15,975 nt of DNA from an uncultured Lentisphaeria bacterium (GTDB lineage: Bacteria; Verrucomicrobiota; Lentisphaeria; Victivallales; UBA1829), in NCBI GenBank assembly GCA_905211485.1, contig CAJMAW010000073.1, positions 1 to 15,975 of the forward strand. The letters run 5' to 3'. Of this stretch, positions 4,416 through 12,703 are shown in pieces; position 1 is the stretch's first letter, and each line of letters opens with the position of its first letter. The notes beneath the pieces are model-generated. The model was not told the origin of the DNA. It was given only the letters and a program-made list of their open reading frames with translations, and searched no databases. The translations under genes were made by a program, and so were the position numbers.

Positions 4416-4849
4416 TTTTCACCCCTTTTCTTTCTGCACACGGTACACTCACATGGGGAACACCATGCATCCCAGCCGAACAGCTGGCAGATGTTCCCGA
4501 ATCTGCGGGCATGGTTCATAACGATGTAGCGGAGCGGATTCCACCAGCTGTAATTTGCTTTCGCCACCGTGCAGCCGTTGGTTTTGAAGCGGTTGTTGGA
4601 TTCGGTGAATTTCTCTTTCGATCCATCTGACTCATGCCACTCGATGTCATGGATAAAGGCCACGACAGCGAGGCTCGGATGCAGGGCGGAAACGAGCCCT
4701 CTCAGCCATTCGGGAAAGAAATCCGGCCCGATCCCATTGTAGATGCCGGCAAGTTCGGTGATTTTGTATTTGCGGATGATCTCGCGGTTTTCGAGCTGAA
4801 GCTCCTCCGCCAGAGCCTTCAGTTCCTTGATTTCCTTAAGACGATTCAT
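4412..4849 (-). CDS. HD-motif protein of the late region, unknown function
   Basis: A 145-residue protein. An N-terminal amphipathic helix (1-27) leads into YNGIGPDFFPEW (37-48), a hydrophobic segment (50-65), HD at 67-68 in FIHDIEW, then an ESNNRF segment, aromatic residues and a Cys-rich tail (CSPCECTVC, ending KKRGEK). A GxGP loop followed by His-Asp and a later Asn-x-x-Phe is reminiscent of phage proteins with phospholipase A2-like or DUF1353-like layouts, but this is only a resemblance by eye. The ATG at 4849 has a near-perfect AAAGGAGG (4853-4860). It is followed by two envelope proteins, so a lysis or release role is a reasonable guess. Confidence 0.65.
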   Translation of the reverse strand: MNRLKEIKELKALAEELQLENREIIRKYKITELAGIYNGIGPDFFPEWLRGLVSALHPSLAVVAFIHDIEWHESDGSKEKFTESNNRFKTNGCTVAKANYSWWNPLRYIVMNHARRFGNICQLFGWDAWCSPCECTVCRKKRGEK

Positions 4850-4863
4850 ATTCCTCCTTTACG

Positions 4864-5289
4864 TTATTGATATTGCGGCGGTTCCCAGACGATTTCCCCG
4901 TTGCGGACAGTCAGAACATCGCCCTCATCGCCGAGTTTCAGAGACCGGACTTTTCCATGCTTGACGAACAGAAGAGTCGGAAGGCTTCCCGCCGGCGGCA
5001 GAGAGTTCTCATCAAACGGATCGTCGTTGATGATCGTCCAGATTGCGCCGTCCCAGACATAGAGTTTCCCGGTTGCAATCACAAAGTAAAATTTGGGGAG
5101 CGGAGCGAGAATCGACGCCCGTTCCTCCTCCGTGTTCAGAAACACAATGTCCGCCAGCGGAATCCGAAGCGTCCCGTTGTCGTAGAACAGTTCGCGCGAA
5201 TCGGTCGCTACAATAAACTGTCCGTCATTTACGGGAGCGGTCTGTACCTGGAACTTTGTCCCAAGCCTCGGTTTGAAGTTCGGCATCAT
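4864..5289 (-). CDS. Small virion/fibre-associated protein
   Basis: A 141-residue protein. The N-terminal part has the pattern PVNDGQFIVATDSRELFYDNG, which resembles the short beta modules at the N-terminus of phage fibre proteins. A second related motif, KFYFVIATGKLYVWDGAIW, lies at about 65-85. The end (105-141) is a Gly/Val/Trp-rich beta region. The start at 5289 overlaps the previous stop (ATGA), with GAAGG upstream; ATG codons occur in tandem. It probably belongs to the adhesion apparatus with the 263-aa protein before it. No family is assigned. Confidence 0.6.
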   Translation of the reverse strand: MMPNFKPRLGTKFQVQTAPVNDGQFIVATDSRELFYDNGTLRIPLADIVFLNTEEERASILAPLPKFYFVIATGKLYVWDGAIWTIINDDPFDENSLPPAGSLPTLLFVKHGKVRSLKLGDEGDVLTVRNGEIVWEPPQYQ

Positions 5290-6077
5290 GCGCCTTCCAC
5301 GGTCTGCCAGCTGAGCGGCGGAACATATGCCCCGTCACTTTTGATCTGAAGCTGGTTCTCGGCTTCGGCGGAGACTTTCAGAGAGGCGGTGATTGTTCCT
5401 CCGGAAACACTCACGGAAATACTCTCCGTTTCTCCCGCCTCATACACATCGATGAGGTCGCCGAGATCGACATCGAATTTCGTGTTGTCGGTCATCGTAA
5501 GAGAGAGAATATGTGTTTCCGCATCGTAGGCGGCTGCGGCGAGGAACTGTTCGACAGGGAGATTGATTTCAATGGGAGTTCCGCCGTTCGTTGTGAACGT
5601 GAGTTTCCCGCTTGCCCCGTCATACTCCGCTCCGTCGACCAGCCCCGTGAGCTGAAGCGGCGTCGCGGAATTCGTCCCTTTTTTGACCGTGATCGTCTTG
5701 TCGGCGTAGGTGACGTCGGTCACGGCTCCGCCCCCTGCGACGATGTTTTCCACCGCGCCGTCCACATACTCTTTGACCGCCCTGGAGGTCGGGATTACTT
5801 CGTCGGAATCGTCCAGAGTTGTGGAAACGGCAAGCTGTACCGTCACCCATGCGGAGCCGTTCCACGCTTTTCCCTCTTTGGTGGATGTATTGACGTAAAG
5901 TGTGCCGACCAGTCCGGCGGCAGGAAACTCGTCCACCAGCTCAATCGGATGGGAGTACGGAACCGTTCCCTTGTAAATCCGGTTCTGATCGGAAACAAAG
6001 TAGAGAGTTCCATCGTCTTTGGGCTCCATTGCGGCATACTGCGCCGAAGTAAGAATGAAAAATTTGACTGCGGACAT
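5286..6077 (-). CDS. Tail-fibre-type structural protein
   Basis: A 263-residue protein with modules common in phage fibres: an N-terminal ILTSAQYAAM...DGTLYFVSDQNRIYKG segment, a WNGSAW segment near 73-77, and the PTSRAVKEYVD motif at about 96-106, which often starts trimeric coiled fibres. Beta-rich repeats follow (ADKTITVKK, GKLTFTTNGG, HILSLTMTD). The last part, YEAGETESISVSVSGGTITASLKVS, is a common fibre beta pattern. The start is ATG at 6077, with GAAAGGTATCTTC upstream. It is expected to be on the virion surface. The binding target is unknown. Confidence 0.65.
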   Translation of the reverse strand: MSAVKFFILTSAQYAAMEPKDDGTLYFVSDQNRIYKGTVPYSHPIELVDEFPAAGLVGTLYVNTSTKEGKAWNGSAWVTVQLAVSTTLDDSDEVIPTSRAVKEYVDGAVENIVAGGGAVTDVTYADKTITVKKGTNSATPLQLTGLVDGAEYDGASGKLTFTTNGGTPIEINLPVEQFLAAAAYDAETHILSLTMTDNTKFDVDLGDLIDVYEAGETESISVSVSGGTITASLKVSAEAENQLQIKSDGAYVPPLSWQTVEGA

Positions 6078-6088
6078 GAAGATACCTT

Positions 6089-6463
6089 TCAGTTTATGGT
6101 TTGCCAGTTGATGGTTGCTTCATTGTTGTTGATCGTGATTCCTCCGGAATTCAGAATCACACGGACATGGGAATCGTTGAGTTTCGAGCTCTCGGCGGCG
6201 AGTCCGAGCAGCAGCTCTCCGGAGGTGACGGCACTTTGACGGACAATGTCCCAGTAAACCGCTGCGCCCACGCTGAAAGCACAGCGCACCGGTTTCGTCA
6301 CATCGAACACTCCGGAAAGAGCAAGACTGCCGAGTGTTCCTTTTGTAACAGGAATTCTTGCCACGCCGATGAGGCCGTTCCGGATTACGATCTCACCGGC
6401 CGCAATATCCCGATCAGGCAGGAAATCAATCGACTCACCGCGCTGGATGTAGCGCGCCTGCAT
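6089..6463 (-). CDS. DUF2190 family protein (decoration-type virion protein)
   Basis: A 124-residue protein that matches the DUF2190 pattern throughout: an N-terminal YIQRGESIDFLPDRDIAAGE, GLIGVAR, GTLGSLALSGVFDV, then GAAVYWD and a final LLLGLAAESS...VRVILN. DUF2190 proteins are small beta proteins found on phage particles and in several phages decorate or cement the capsid. The start ATG at 6463 has GGAG (6470-6473) 6 nt upstream, inside the end of the preceding gene. It is odd to find it among fibre genes rather than beside the major capsid gene, so it may act on the tail or fibres here. The length is typical of the family. Confidence 0.8.
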   Translation of the reverse strand: MQARYIQRGESIDFLPDRDIAAGEIVIRNGLIGVARIPVTKGTLGSLALSGVFDVTKPVRCAFSVGAAVYWDIVRQSAVTSGELLLGLAAESSKLNDSHVRVILNSGGITINNNEATINWQTIN

Positions 6464-6466
6464 CGT

Positions 6467-8572
6467 TTACTCCGAAACAACCGGTTCGAGTTCCAGCGCC
6501 GGATCAACATAAACGAATCCGGAGGAGCTGAACCAGCAGAAGTAAATCCGCACATCGACCGGATTGTTTTCGACCAGATCCAGCGGAATTTCCAGACACT
6601 TCCGCGTCAGATTCTCATCATTGATCCATTCGGAGGCGGAATCATCGACCCAGCGTCCGTGGAGCGTACTCCAATAGCTGCGGTCATGCCCATCGCTGTC
6701 CCGAACAGAGGCGGAAATCATCAGACGACGAAACATATCGCTGTCGTCCGTATAACCTTTATAGGCGATGTGCATTTTCAGGAGATGCCGTCCGCTGGTT
6801 GTCGGGAGCAGCTCCATCCCCTTGAATGGCTTGCGACCGAGAACCATCGTCCGGGTGGTGTTGTAGTTGTTGTTGTAGAGTTTCAATGCCGCGGCCCCGC
6901 CACCGGTACGATGAACACTCCAGGTGTCGGCAATACCATTCGGACAGCGGAAACAGAAATGACCCTCTTCCCCCTCATTGTTGCAGCCGAACCCATGATA
7001 AATATAGTGATCATTGGATGTCAGATAGGTCAACGGGCGAAGCGCAATGTTGCATTTGTCGGCAAACACATTGGCACGGCTGCTGTAATCCGTTCCGACC
7101 GCAGGTTCCTGACTGTAAAGATAGGCGGGATTGTCTATGTTGATGAACATGTCCTTGACCCGGACATGGCTGCCGTCGTAAGCCCAGAGCACATATCCGG
7201 GAAACCATGTTTCCAGCTTGTCGATGTCCGCGACGGTATAGTAGCAGGTCATGGACCCTTTCAGTCTTGCATTGGTCAGCCGGGCATTGTAGATATACAG
7301 CGATCTGCCGCGCGGGTTGTTGACCGTGATATTGTCCACAACCGGAACTTTAGCGTAAACATCGCTGTCGCTTCGATCGAATTCCAGATAAAGCGCAACA
7401 TAATCATCCCCGGAGTTGGAGGCGTCGGAATAGCTGATCGGGGATCCGATGGCGTTTTCCTCGTCCTCGCAGAGGTTGATCGTAATGTTGCGGATATCTT
7501 TTTCGATTCCAGGAACGTAGTTGGAACTGTAGCAGTCATACAGTCCGACTGCTGGAGAGGTACAGCGCCAGCAGCGGGGGATATTGACCGTAATGTCCGA
7601 TACCGTGAAATCCCGCAGGTAGGAGAAACGAATCAGGCAGCCCTGAATATAAAGGTTGGCGGGACGCACTTCACTCAGGCCCCGGTCCGCCATATTGATG
7701 GAAATATTGTGAATTCGTGCATTGAGATACCCGGAAATCCGAATCAAACACGGAATATATTCATACGTCCCATTAAAAATAAGTTCCTGCGAAATGTTCC
7801 GGATCTCGCACTCAATGCCATCATCGCTGTTCTCGGAAAGACAGAGCGGATAATATTCATAAGAACCGTAATTCAACGGAGAATAGACTTTCACATTCTC
7901 CACATGCAGGATTTCCGGGAAACGGCAGTAAATACCGTGGCAGTTGCTGGAATTGCCCGTAATCGCATAATTGATGACGCAGTCACGAATGTTCAGGATC
8001 CGGGCATAGTAGATGTAAACATAGGATTTGAGGCGGCTCTTTGTCAGTGCTCCGCCTGCGTATTCCGGGTTGTCCACATCAATGCCCTTGCTTCCGAACT
8101 TGCAGTGTTCAAACGAGATGCACATCTTATAGTCTCTGTCATTGTAGAAATACAGCATGTAGTTGTTCGAGTCGATGCCGTCCCGGAAGAGATAGACCCG
8201 GTGCATCAGGAACACCCGCAGATTCGGAAGCTGGAAACGACCGTCCGCGACAACGCTTTTCACATTGGCATATTCAGCCTCGTCCGCGCCCCAAGCGGTT
8301 TTTGCCTCCTCCGGGACAAAGTCATACATCAGATCGGAGGGATTCGGCATCCCGAGAAGCAGAAGGTTGGTGATGTTGGTGTTTTCGCCGTTCGGGATGA
8401 TCACGGCGGATTCCTCCGGGGTCCGGCGAATCAGATAGCAGGTGTTGTCCGTGAAATCGGCGGCGCTTGCGGGAAGCGCCTTCAACGCTCCGGCGGGCGT
8501 TGTTCCATCACCTGCAGTACCAATGCTGGGATCAACATATACTACATTGAAATCGACATTCGAGTAAATCAT
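6467..8572 (-). CDS. Large beta-helix protein, probable receptor-binding or tailspike-like protein
   Basis: A 701-residue protein. The N-terminus VVYVDPSIGTAGDGTTPAGALKAL (10-33) is the typical opening of pectate-lyase-like right-handed beta-helix proteins. The middle (about 60-520) is a run of short beta strands with repeated I/V-x-N and DITVN-type rungs (ISINMADRG, ITVNIPR, ITINLCE, ITVNNPRG). The last 150 residues look like a separate beta domain (RHLLKMHIAYKGY, YFCWFSSSGFVYV), perhaps for carbohydrate binding or trimerisation. The start overlaps the fibre gene stop (ATGA), with GGAG 10 nt upstream. It lies directly after a fibre gene, so it probably binds or cleaves host surface glycans. 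No catalytic residues could be assigned. Confidence 0.65.
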   Translation of the reverse strand: MIYSNVDFNVVYVDPSIGTAGDGTTPAGALKALPASAADFTDNTCYLIRRTPEESAVIIPNGENTNITNLLLLGMPNPSDLMYDFVPEEAKTAWGADEAEYANVKSVVADGRFQLPNLRVFLMHRVYLFRDGIDSNNYMLYFYNDRDYKMCISFEHCKFGSKGIDVDNPEYAGGALTKSRLKSYVYIYYARILNIRDCVINYAITGNSSNCHGIYCRFPEILHVENVKVYSPLNYGSYEYYPLCLSENSDDGIECEIRNISQELIFNGTYEYIPCLIRISGYLNARIHNISINMADRGLSEVRPANLYIQGCLIRFSYLRDFTVSDITVNIPRCWRCTSPAVGLYDCYSSNYVPGIEKDIRNITINLCEDEENAIGSPISYSDASNSGDDYVALYLEFDRSDSDVYAKVPVVDNITVNNPRGRSLYIYNARLTNARLKGSMTCYYTVADIDKLETWFPGYVLWAYDGSHVRVKDMFINIDNPAYLYSQEPAVGTDYSSRANVFADKCNIALRPLTYLTSNDHYIYHGFGCNNEGEEGHFCFRCPNGIADTWSVHRTGGGAAALKLYNNNYNTTRTMVLGRKPFKGMELLPTTSGRHLLKMHIAYKGYTDDSDMFRRLMISASVRDSDGHDRSYWSTLHGRWVDDSASEWINDENLTRKCLEIPLDLVENNPVDVRIYFCWFSSSGFVYVDPALELEPVVSE

Positions 8573-10041
8573 TCTGCATATACTCCGATAAAGGTGGAAT
8601 AAGGTTCAAAAGCCGGGATTTCCGGCAGGACGGTGATATTGATGATATTTCGACCGAGATTTCCGAACGGGGAGCCGCCTCCGTTTGTCCAGGGAGAGAG
8701 ACGGGTTCTGCCGTTGATGACGGAATAGTTGCTGAACTCCTCGCGGGAAAGCTCGGTCTCGTTAAAATTTACGATGACTTCGCCGTCAACCCCCTTTCTG
8801 ATCGTTGCATTTTCAAAGACGATCCGTGTCACTTTTGCCACGGAGGTGTTCTGGTCGGCAACGAGGACGTCACCGTAGGTCGCTGCATCATCGCCGAGAT
8901 ATTTGATCCACTGCGCATCGGCAAAGTCTGACCAGACGGGATTGGCGATCGGCGTCCGGGAGATGATTTCCGCGCGATACTTGAGCGAATTTGCCGGAGT
9001 CAGGGAAAATCCCTGACCGTCATTCTGTGCCGCATAAGCTACATAAAGGTAAGATTCCGTGCCGGGGACGCCCTGAACTCCCTGCGGAATGGAGAAGTTG
9101 AACACAGCATTATGCCCGTCTCCGGAATTGGTGACGGACACCTGTGAACCCGGTGTTCCGGTGGAGACGGTTCCCACCCTCACGCTTGCGGCATCGCCTT
9201 TGATTCCCTGCGGAATGACGAAGTCGAACACGGCATCGTGTTCATCGCCGGAATTGGTGATGCTTGCCGGAGTCGTTTCCGCGCCGGTCGTGACGGTTCC
9301 GATCTGGATCGTGGAACGGAGTCCGCGCGGACCGATGATCAGCGGGAGCGGATCGCTCCATTCCTGGCCGACCGCCGCATTCCGAAACCGGTAAAGTCTG
9401 GCAGTTTGAGGAACTTCCACCTTTTCTTCCGTTGTGGTTTCCTCGCCGGTCTCCTCGTCTTTGACGGTCACTTCGCGGATCGGCGAGAAGGCATACCAGA
9501 TGGAACCGTCATCGGAAAGCTGAACTTCCAGTTTTGCGGCGAAAAGTGCCCGGATCTGAGCGGCGGAATAGTTTCCGTCCGAAACCGGAACGGGGGAGCC
9601 AGTCCCCGCATCACCTCGACGGTTGCGGATGCTGATGTTGAACTGGATCAGGAATCCCGGAGTAGTCTCGCCGACTTCGAATCCGGCAAGTTCACAACCG
9701 AAATTCTTGCTTTCTACAGCACCCAGAGCGGAGATCAATTCCTCCGTATTGGTTTCCGTTAGAGGAATATGGACTTCATTTCCGGAAACGGTGATCCCTT
9801 CTGTAACCCGGATTTGCGGAGGGGTTGCGGTGTTCCAATCGTCCGCAATCACGAAATCCCAGGAGGCGTAGGCGGAGAGATCTCCATCGAGCGGTTCTCC
9901 TTCCGCATCAAGGAGTTTTAGAATCAGCTCCGCACGCATTCCGCGTGTCAGCGCGGGCAGTGAGCTGATCGTCTGATTGTAGGAATCCACGAGACGGGCA
10001 TTGACGCTGTCCGCCCGCAGATACATCGTGATGATCTGCAT
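8569..10041 (-). CDS. Tail fibre / baseplate upper protein-like with tandem beta and Gly-X-Y repeats
   Basis: A 490-residue protein. Residues 1-145 form a beta domain (ALTRGMRAELILKLLDAEGEPL, WDFVIADD) that resembles the N-terminal attachment domain of baseplate upper/fibre proteins. Two tandem repeats of about 42 residues follow at 244-285 and 286-327, each with GTVxTG, a TNSGDxH turn, AVFxF and IPQG. Short collagen-like stretches (GPRG, GIKGD, GVQGVPG) flank them. The C-terminal part (330-400) has the YLYVAYAA...FSLTPANSLKYRAEI pattern seen in bacterial phage fibres, and a Gly-rich tip follows (452-465). The start ATG at 10041 has AAAGG 6 nt upstream. It is expected to be trimeric and on the baseplate. 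Confidence 0.7.
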   Translation of the reverse strand: MQIITMYLRADSVNARLVDSYNQTISSLPALTRGMRAELILKLLDAEGEPLDGDLSAYASWDFVIADDWNTATPPQIRVTEGITVSGNEVHIPLTETNTEELISALGAVESKNFGCELAGFEVGETTPGFLIQFNISIRNRRGDAGTGSPVPVSDGNYSAAQIRALFAAKLEVQLSDDGSIWYAFSPIREVTVKDEETGEETTTEEKVEVPQTARLYRFRNAAVGQEWSDPLPLIIGPRGLRSTIQIGTVTTGAETTPASITNSGDEHDAVFDFVIPQGIKGDAASVRVGTVSTGTPGSQVSVTNSGDGHNAVFNFSIPQGVQGVPGTESYLYVAYAAQNDGQGFSLTPANSLKYRAEIISRTPIANPVWSDFADAQWIKYLGDDAATYGDVLVADQNTSVAKVTRIVFENATIRKGVDGEVIVNFNETELSREEFSNYSVINGRTRLSPWTNGGGSPFGNLGRNIINITVLPEIPAFEPYSTFIGVYAE

Positions 10042-10053
10042 AAAAAACCTTTC

Positions 10054-11106
10054 TCATTGAAATTTGAATCCGTTTTCAACGGCGAAGTCCAGGATGCACC
10101 AGGCGATTCCTTCATAACCGGTCTTGCAGCTTCGTCCAAGAGTCCTGGAATAACCAGAAACGTTTCCGTCTGAATCATAATTTGTTCTGTAATCGCTTAC
10201 AGGCACGCTGGAATTCCGGGGAATGTCATCAACATCTCCGCCAAGGGCTATATCCAATGCCATATCCGGCGACCAGTGCGTCCGGATGGTGTGAATGCCT
10301 GTGGAAAGCCCGCTGCTTCCCAGATCAAGGACGCTCTTCTGCAGTTCCTCGGAATAGGAAAGCGCTCCGGTTGGAGCGGACACTTTGTAACGGAATATCA
10401 AATCACACTCTGCCGTCGGATGCGGACGCTGAGTGGTTTTGATAACGATACTCCTGGACTGCGCATACCCGCAGTATCCCTTTTCTCCGTCAGAATTTTT
10501 CTTGTAGTCGGTATTCCCCGACCAGGAATAAAATTCCTGCGGGAAACTGGAAAATGTTCCCGTGTCCGGTTCCCCTTCCAACGCTTCTCTCAATGCCGTG
10601 GAAATGGATTCTGAAAACGGGGGATCATGTTCCGATCCCGAACGGGAAAGGTAAGTACCTGAAACGCCGCTGAAATTTACCGCGCTCAGTTTGTTGATTA
10701 CGTTTTTTACCGCCTTCAACCACTCCGCCCATCCAGCTGCATTGCAGCTTCCCGTTCCCGGGTGCTCGCAGATCCGGCAACCTTCCGCATCAATCAATTC
10801 ACGGTAGCTCCACATTTTGGGAAAGTCCGAAAGATCCTCCTTGTAGTCAGTGAATTCCATATTTACAAAATTCGGAGCAAGTCTATAGATAGCATCCCGG
10901 ATTGCATTCATTGCCGCCACACTCCAGGGACGGAATTGCGTGATGTCGAACAGTGCGCTGTCCGGTGACCGCGCCACCAGAATTGCTCTTTCGACAAGTG
11001 CTTCCCGGATTGCCCGGTAATAGTCGACATTTCCCGGATCGGGTGATTCCCAGTCCATGCTCTTGTCATCCCAGGAAACGGGGGATGTATATTGAATCAT
11101 CTCCAT
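10054..11106 (-). CDS. Structural-operon protein of unknown function
   Basis: A 350-residue protein. The N-terminal region has DYYRAIREALVERA (28-41) and a helical stretch to about 85. C110, C113 and C121 form a CxxC...C cluster (CRICEHPGTGSC), then a helix and a beta-rich second half (IVIKTTQRPHPTAECDLIFRYKV, HTIRTHWSPDMALDIAL). No family is recognised. The start at 11106 is chosen because GAGG lies 7 nt upstream; ATG at 11100 would give the ATGA overlap seen elsewhere in the operon but has its GGAG too close. It lies between two other unknown virion genes and the fibre gene, so a baseplate or adaptor role is likely by position. Confidence 0.6.
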   Translation of the reverse strand: MEMIQYTSPVSWDDKSMDWESPDPGNVDYYRAIREALVERAILVARSPDSALFDITQFRPWSVAAMNAIRDAIYRLAPNFVNMEFTDYKEDLSDFPKMWSYRELIDAEGCRICEHPGTGSCNAAGWAEWLKAVKNVINKLSAVNFSGVSGTYLSRSGSEHDPPFSESISTALREALEGEPDTGTFSSFPQEFYSWSGNTDYKKNSDGEKGYCGYAQSRSIVIKTTQRPHPTAECDLIFRYKVSAPTGALSYSEELQKSVLDLGSSGLSTGIHTIRTHWSPDMALDIALGGDVDDIPRNSSVPVSDYRTNYDSDGNVSGYSRTLGRSCKTGYEGIAWCILDFAVENGFKFQ

Positions 11107-11948
11107 ATCGCCACCTCGCCGAGATACGCAACGCCTGTTTCGTCGCCCTGAACATAGTCGTAAAACGAAAGCGTCCGGTTGGCCCCTGTAATTTCAGAAT
11201 CTTCAGGTTTGCAGAATTGGAAAGTCACAGCCTTTTCCTTATTTGGCTCTTCGCCCTCCCACCATCCGGATGGGCTGTTCAGCTCCCCCAGAAGCCATTT
11301 CCCGCCCTCGTAACGAATTCCGCCGTAGGAAAAGCGTCCGTTCTTCTTTTCCAGAGATCGGATGTAGTAGTTGGAGCTGTTGTCCCGCCACCGGGGAAGA
11401 CCGAAACATTTCTCCTCGGATACTCCGCCTTTCGGTTCATACACCCCGAACTGGTTACGGGTGACGCTCTGCCAGCGGGGAAAATCGAAATAAGCTGTCT
11501 TGTTCGCTCCGCCCCCGTTGCGGTTCGTTCCGCGAGGCTGGAGATAACTGTAGCCTCCGTCCCTGGCAGAAGGGACGGACCCCGCGTGGAAAGCGTCACC
11601 CTCGTATTCCTTACTTTCCGAGTTGTAGTTTTCCTTCGGCTCATATCCCGGAAACCGGTTGTGGAGAATCCAGCCGTAACTCCTGGAGTAATAAAAGAAG
11701 TTTGAACCGTTCTTCCAGTAGATGTATCCGTTCACATCATTGAACACCGGAGAATAGACGGCATTGTCAATCTTCAGCCGATAAGTCCAGAGATTCTGTG
11801 TGATGACATAATAGTTGAGGTAGCCGCTGTTCGTATTGAAGGCCAGCAATCCGGCATCCGTCCCGATTCCCCGCCAGAATCCCTTCTGCGGGTTCCAGTT
11901 CGGAATCGTCGGACTTCGCAGTTGCGTCGGAACATATTGAAAACTCAT
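11097..11948 (-). CDS. Aromatic-rich virion protein of unknown function
   Basis: A 283-residue protein with very high Tyr, Trp, Phe, Gly and Asn content. Short aromatic strands recur (WTYRLKIDNAVYSP, YIYWKNGSNFFYYSRSYGW, YYIRSLEKKNGRFSYGG), and two GYEPK/VYEPK turns (about 101 and 169) suggest a repeated beta fold. No signal peptide or membrane segment is seen. Such composition is common in surface-exposed beta proteins that bind glycans, but this is inference. The start overlaps the preceding stop (ATGA at 11945-11948), with GGGGGAA upstream. Confidence 0.6.
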   Translation of the reverse strand: MSFQYVPTQLRSPTIPNWNPQKGFWRGIGTDAGLLAFNTNSGYLNYYVITQNLWTYRLKIDNAVYSPVFNDVNGYIYWKNGSNFFYYSRSYGWILHNRFPGYEPKENYNSESKEYEGDAFHAGSVPSARDGGYSYLQPRGTNRNGGGANKTAYFDFPRWQSVTRNQFGVYEPKGGVSEEKCFGLPRWRDNSSNYYIRSLEKKNGRFSYGGIRYEGGKWLLGELNSPSGWWEGEEPNKEKAVTFQFCKPEDSEITGANRTLSFYDYVQGDETGVAYLGEVAIWR

Positions 11949-12703
11949 GTCTCGTTTCCCCCTGTCGTCTGAATTGCAATCCGGTGTCCGATGATCCAGC
12001 TTCCTGCGGGAATGGTGGAATTCAAAGCAAGTTCGGCGACATAGAGAATGCCGGAGCCGGTACTTGCATTGTCTTTTCCATCGGCAAAAAGCTGGACATT
12101 GTAACCGGCTCCGGTACTGCCTCCAGTCACTTTACAAAGAAAAACTTTGTCTTCTGTTCCACCACCGCCGGATCCCGCGCCTCCGAGCTGAAGCATGCAC
12201 CACTGACTTCCGGTATTTCCGGCCTTCCAGAGAATCCGGGCGACACCGTTTTCCGCCGACTGCATTGCCCCGGAAGCATTCCCGATCATCGGTTCGGCAA
12301 ATTTATGTTCCGGATCCAGAATGCTCACCTTTGCCGGGACAATTCCCAGCAGAAGTGCCCGGCCGATTTTTCCCGCATCAACAGGTTCCAGAAGCACCGC
12401 ATATGGATATTCCTCATAGGCGTTGGTCACCTTTCTCCCGAGAAACGCCGGACACTTCCCGGTAAATTCCGGTTCGTTCACATCCGGCCGGATCAGCACG
12501 TCTGTGATCGCCATGGCCGAAAACCGGGGAAACAATGTGCTTTCCCCGTTTTTCAGCAGAACCACGCCGCTGTAATTGCCGTTTCTGAGCGGACCTCCGC
12601 GTTGGTCAGACTGGAGATTTTTCACATATTCCGCCGCATCGATAAACGAATTCCAGGTCGCGGCCTTGATCTGAATCGGATCGCCTGTTTGTACTTTGTT
12701 CAT
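11945..12703 (-). CDS. Virion-associated protein of unknown function
   Basis: A 252-residue protein. The N-terminal helix IKAATWNSFIDAAEYVKNLQ (12-31) precedes a mainly beta region (YSGVVLLKNGESTLFPRFSAMAI; YPYAVLLEPVDAGKIGRALLLGIVPAKV). A Gly/Ser linker (175-182, AGSGGGG) separates a C-terminal beta domain (183-252). The WNSFIDAA helix after a short basic lead-in looks like proteins I associate with tail regions of environmental phages, without known function. It is coupled to both neighbours by ATGA overlaps (12700-12703 and 11945-11948), so it is probably made in fixed proportion with them. Confidence 0.6.
   Translation of the reverse strand: MNKVQTGDPIQIKAATWNSFIDAAEYVKNLQSDQRGGPLRNGNYSGVVLLKNGESTLFPRFSAMAITDVLIRPDVNEPEFTGKCPAFLGRKVTNAYEEYPYAVLLEPVDAGKIGRALLLGIVPAKVSILDPEHKFAEPMIGNASGAMQSAENGVARILWKAGNTGSQWCMLQLGGAGSGGGGTEDKVFLCKVTGGSTGAGYNVQLFADGKDNASTGSGILYVAELALNSTIPAGSWIIGHRIAIQTTGGNET

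Noticed and set aside
6101..8602. Plus-strand open frame of 833 codons opposite the beta-helix gene
   Set aside because: It has no ribosome site, crosses gene boundaries of a well-coupled minus-strand operon, and its translation is low-complexity shadow of the beta-helix codons. The minus-strand protein has clear family features.
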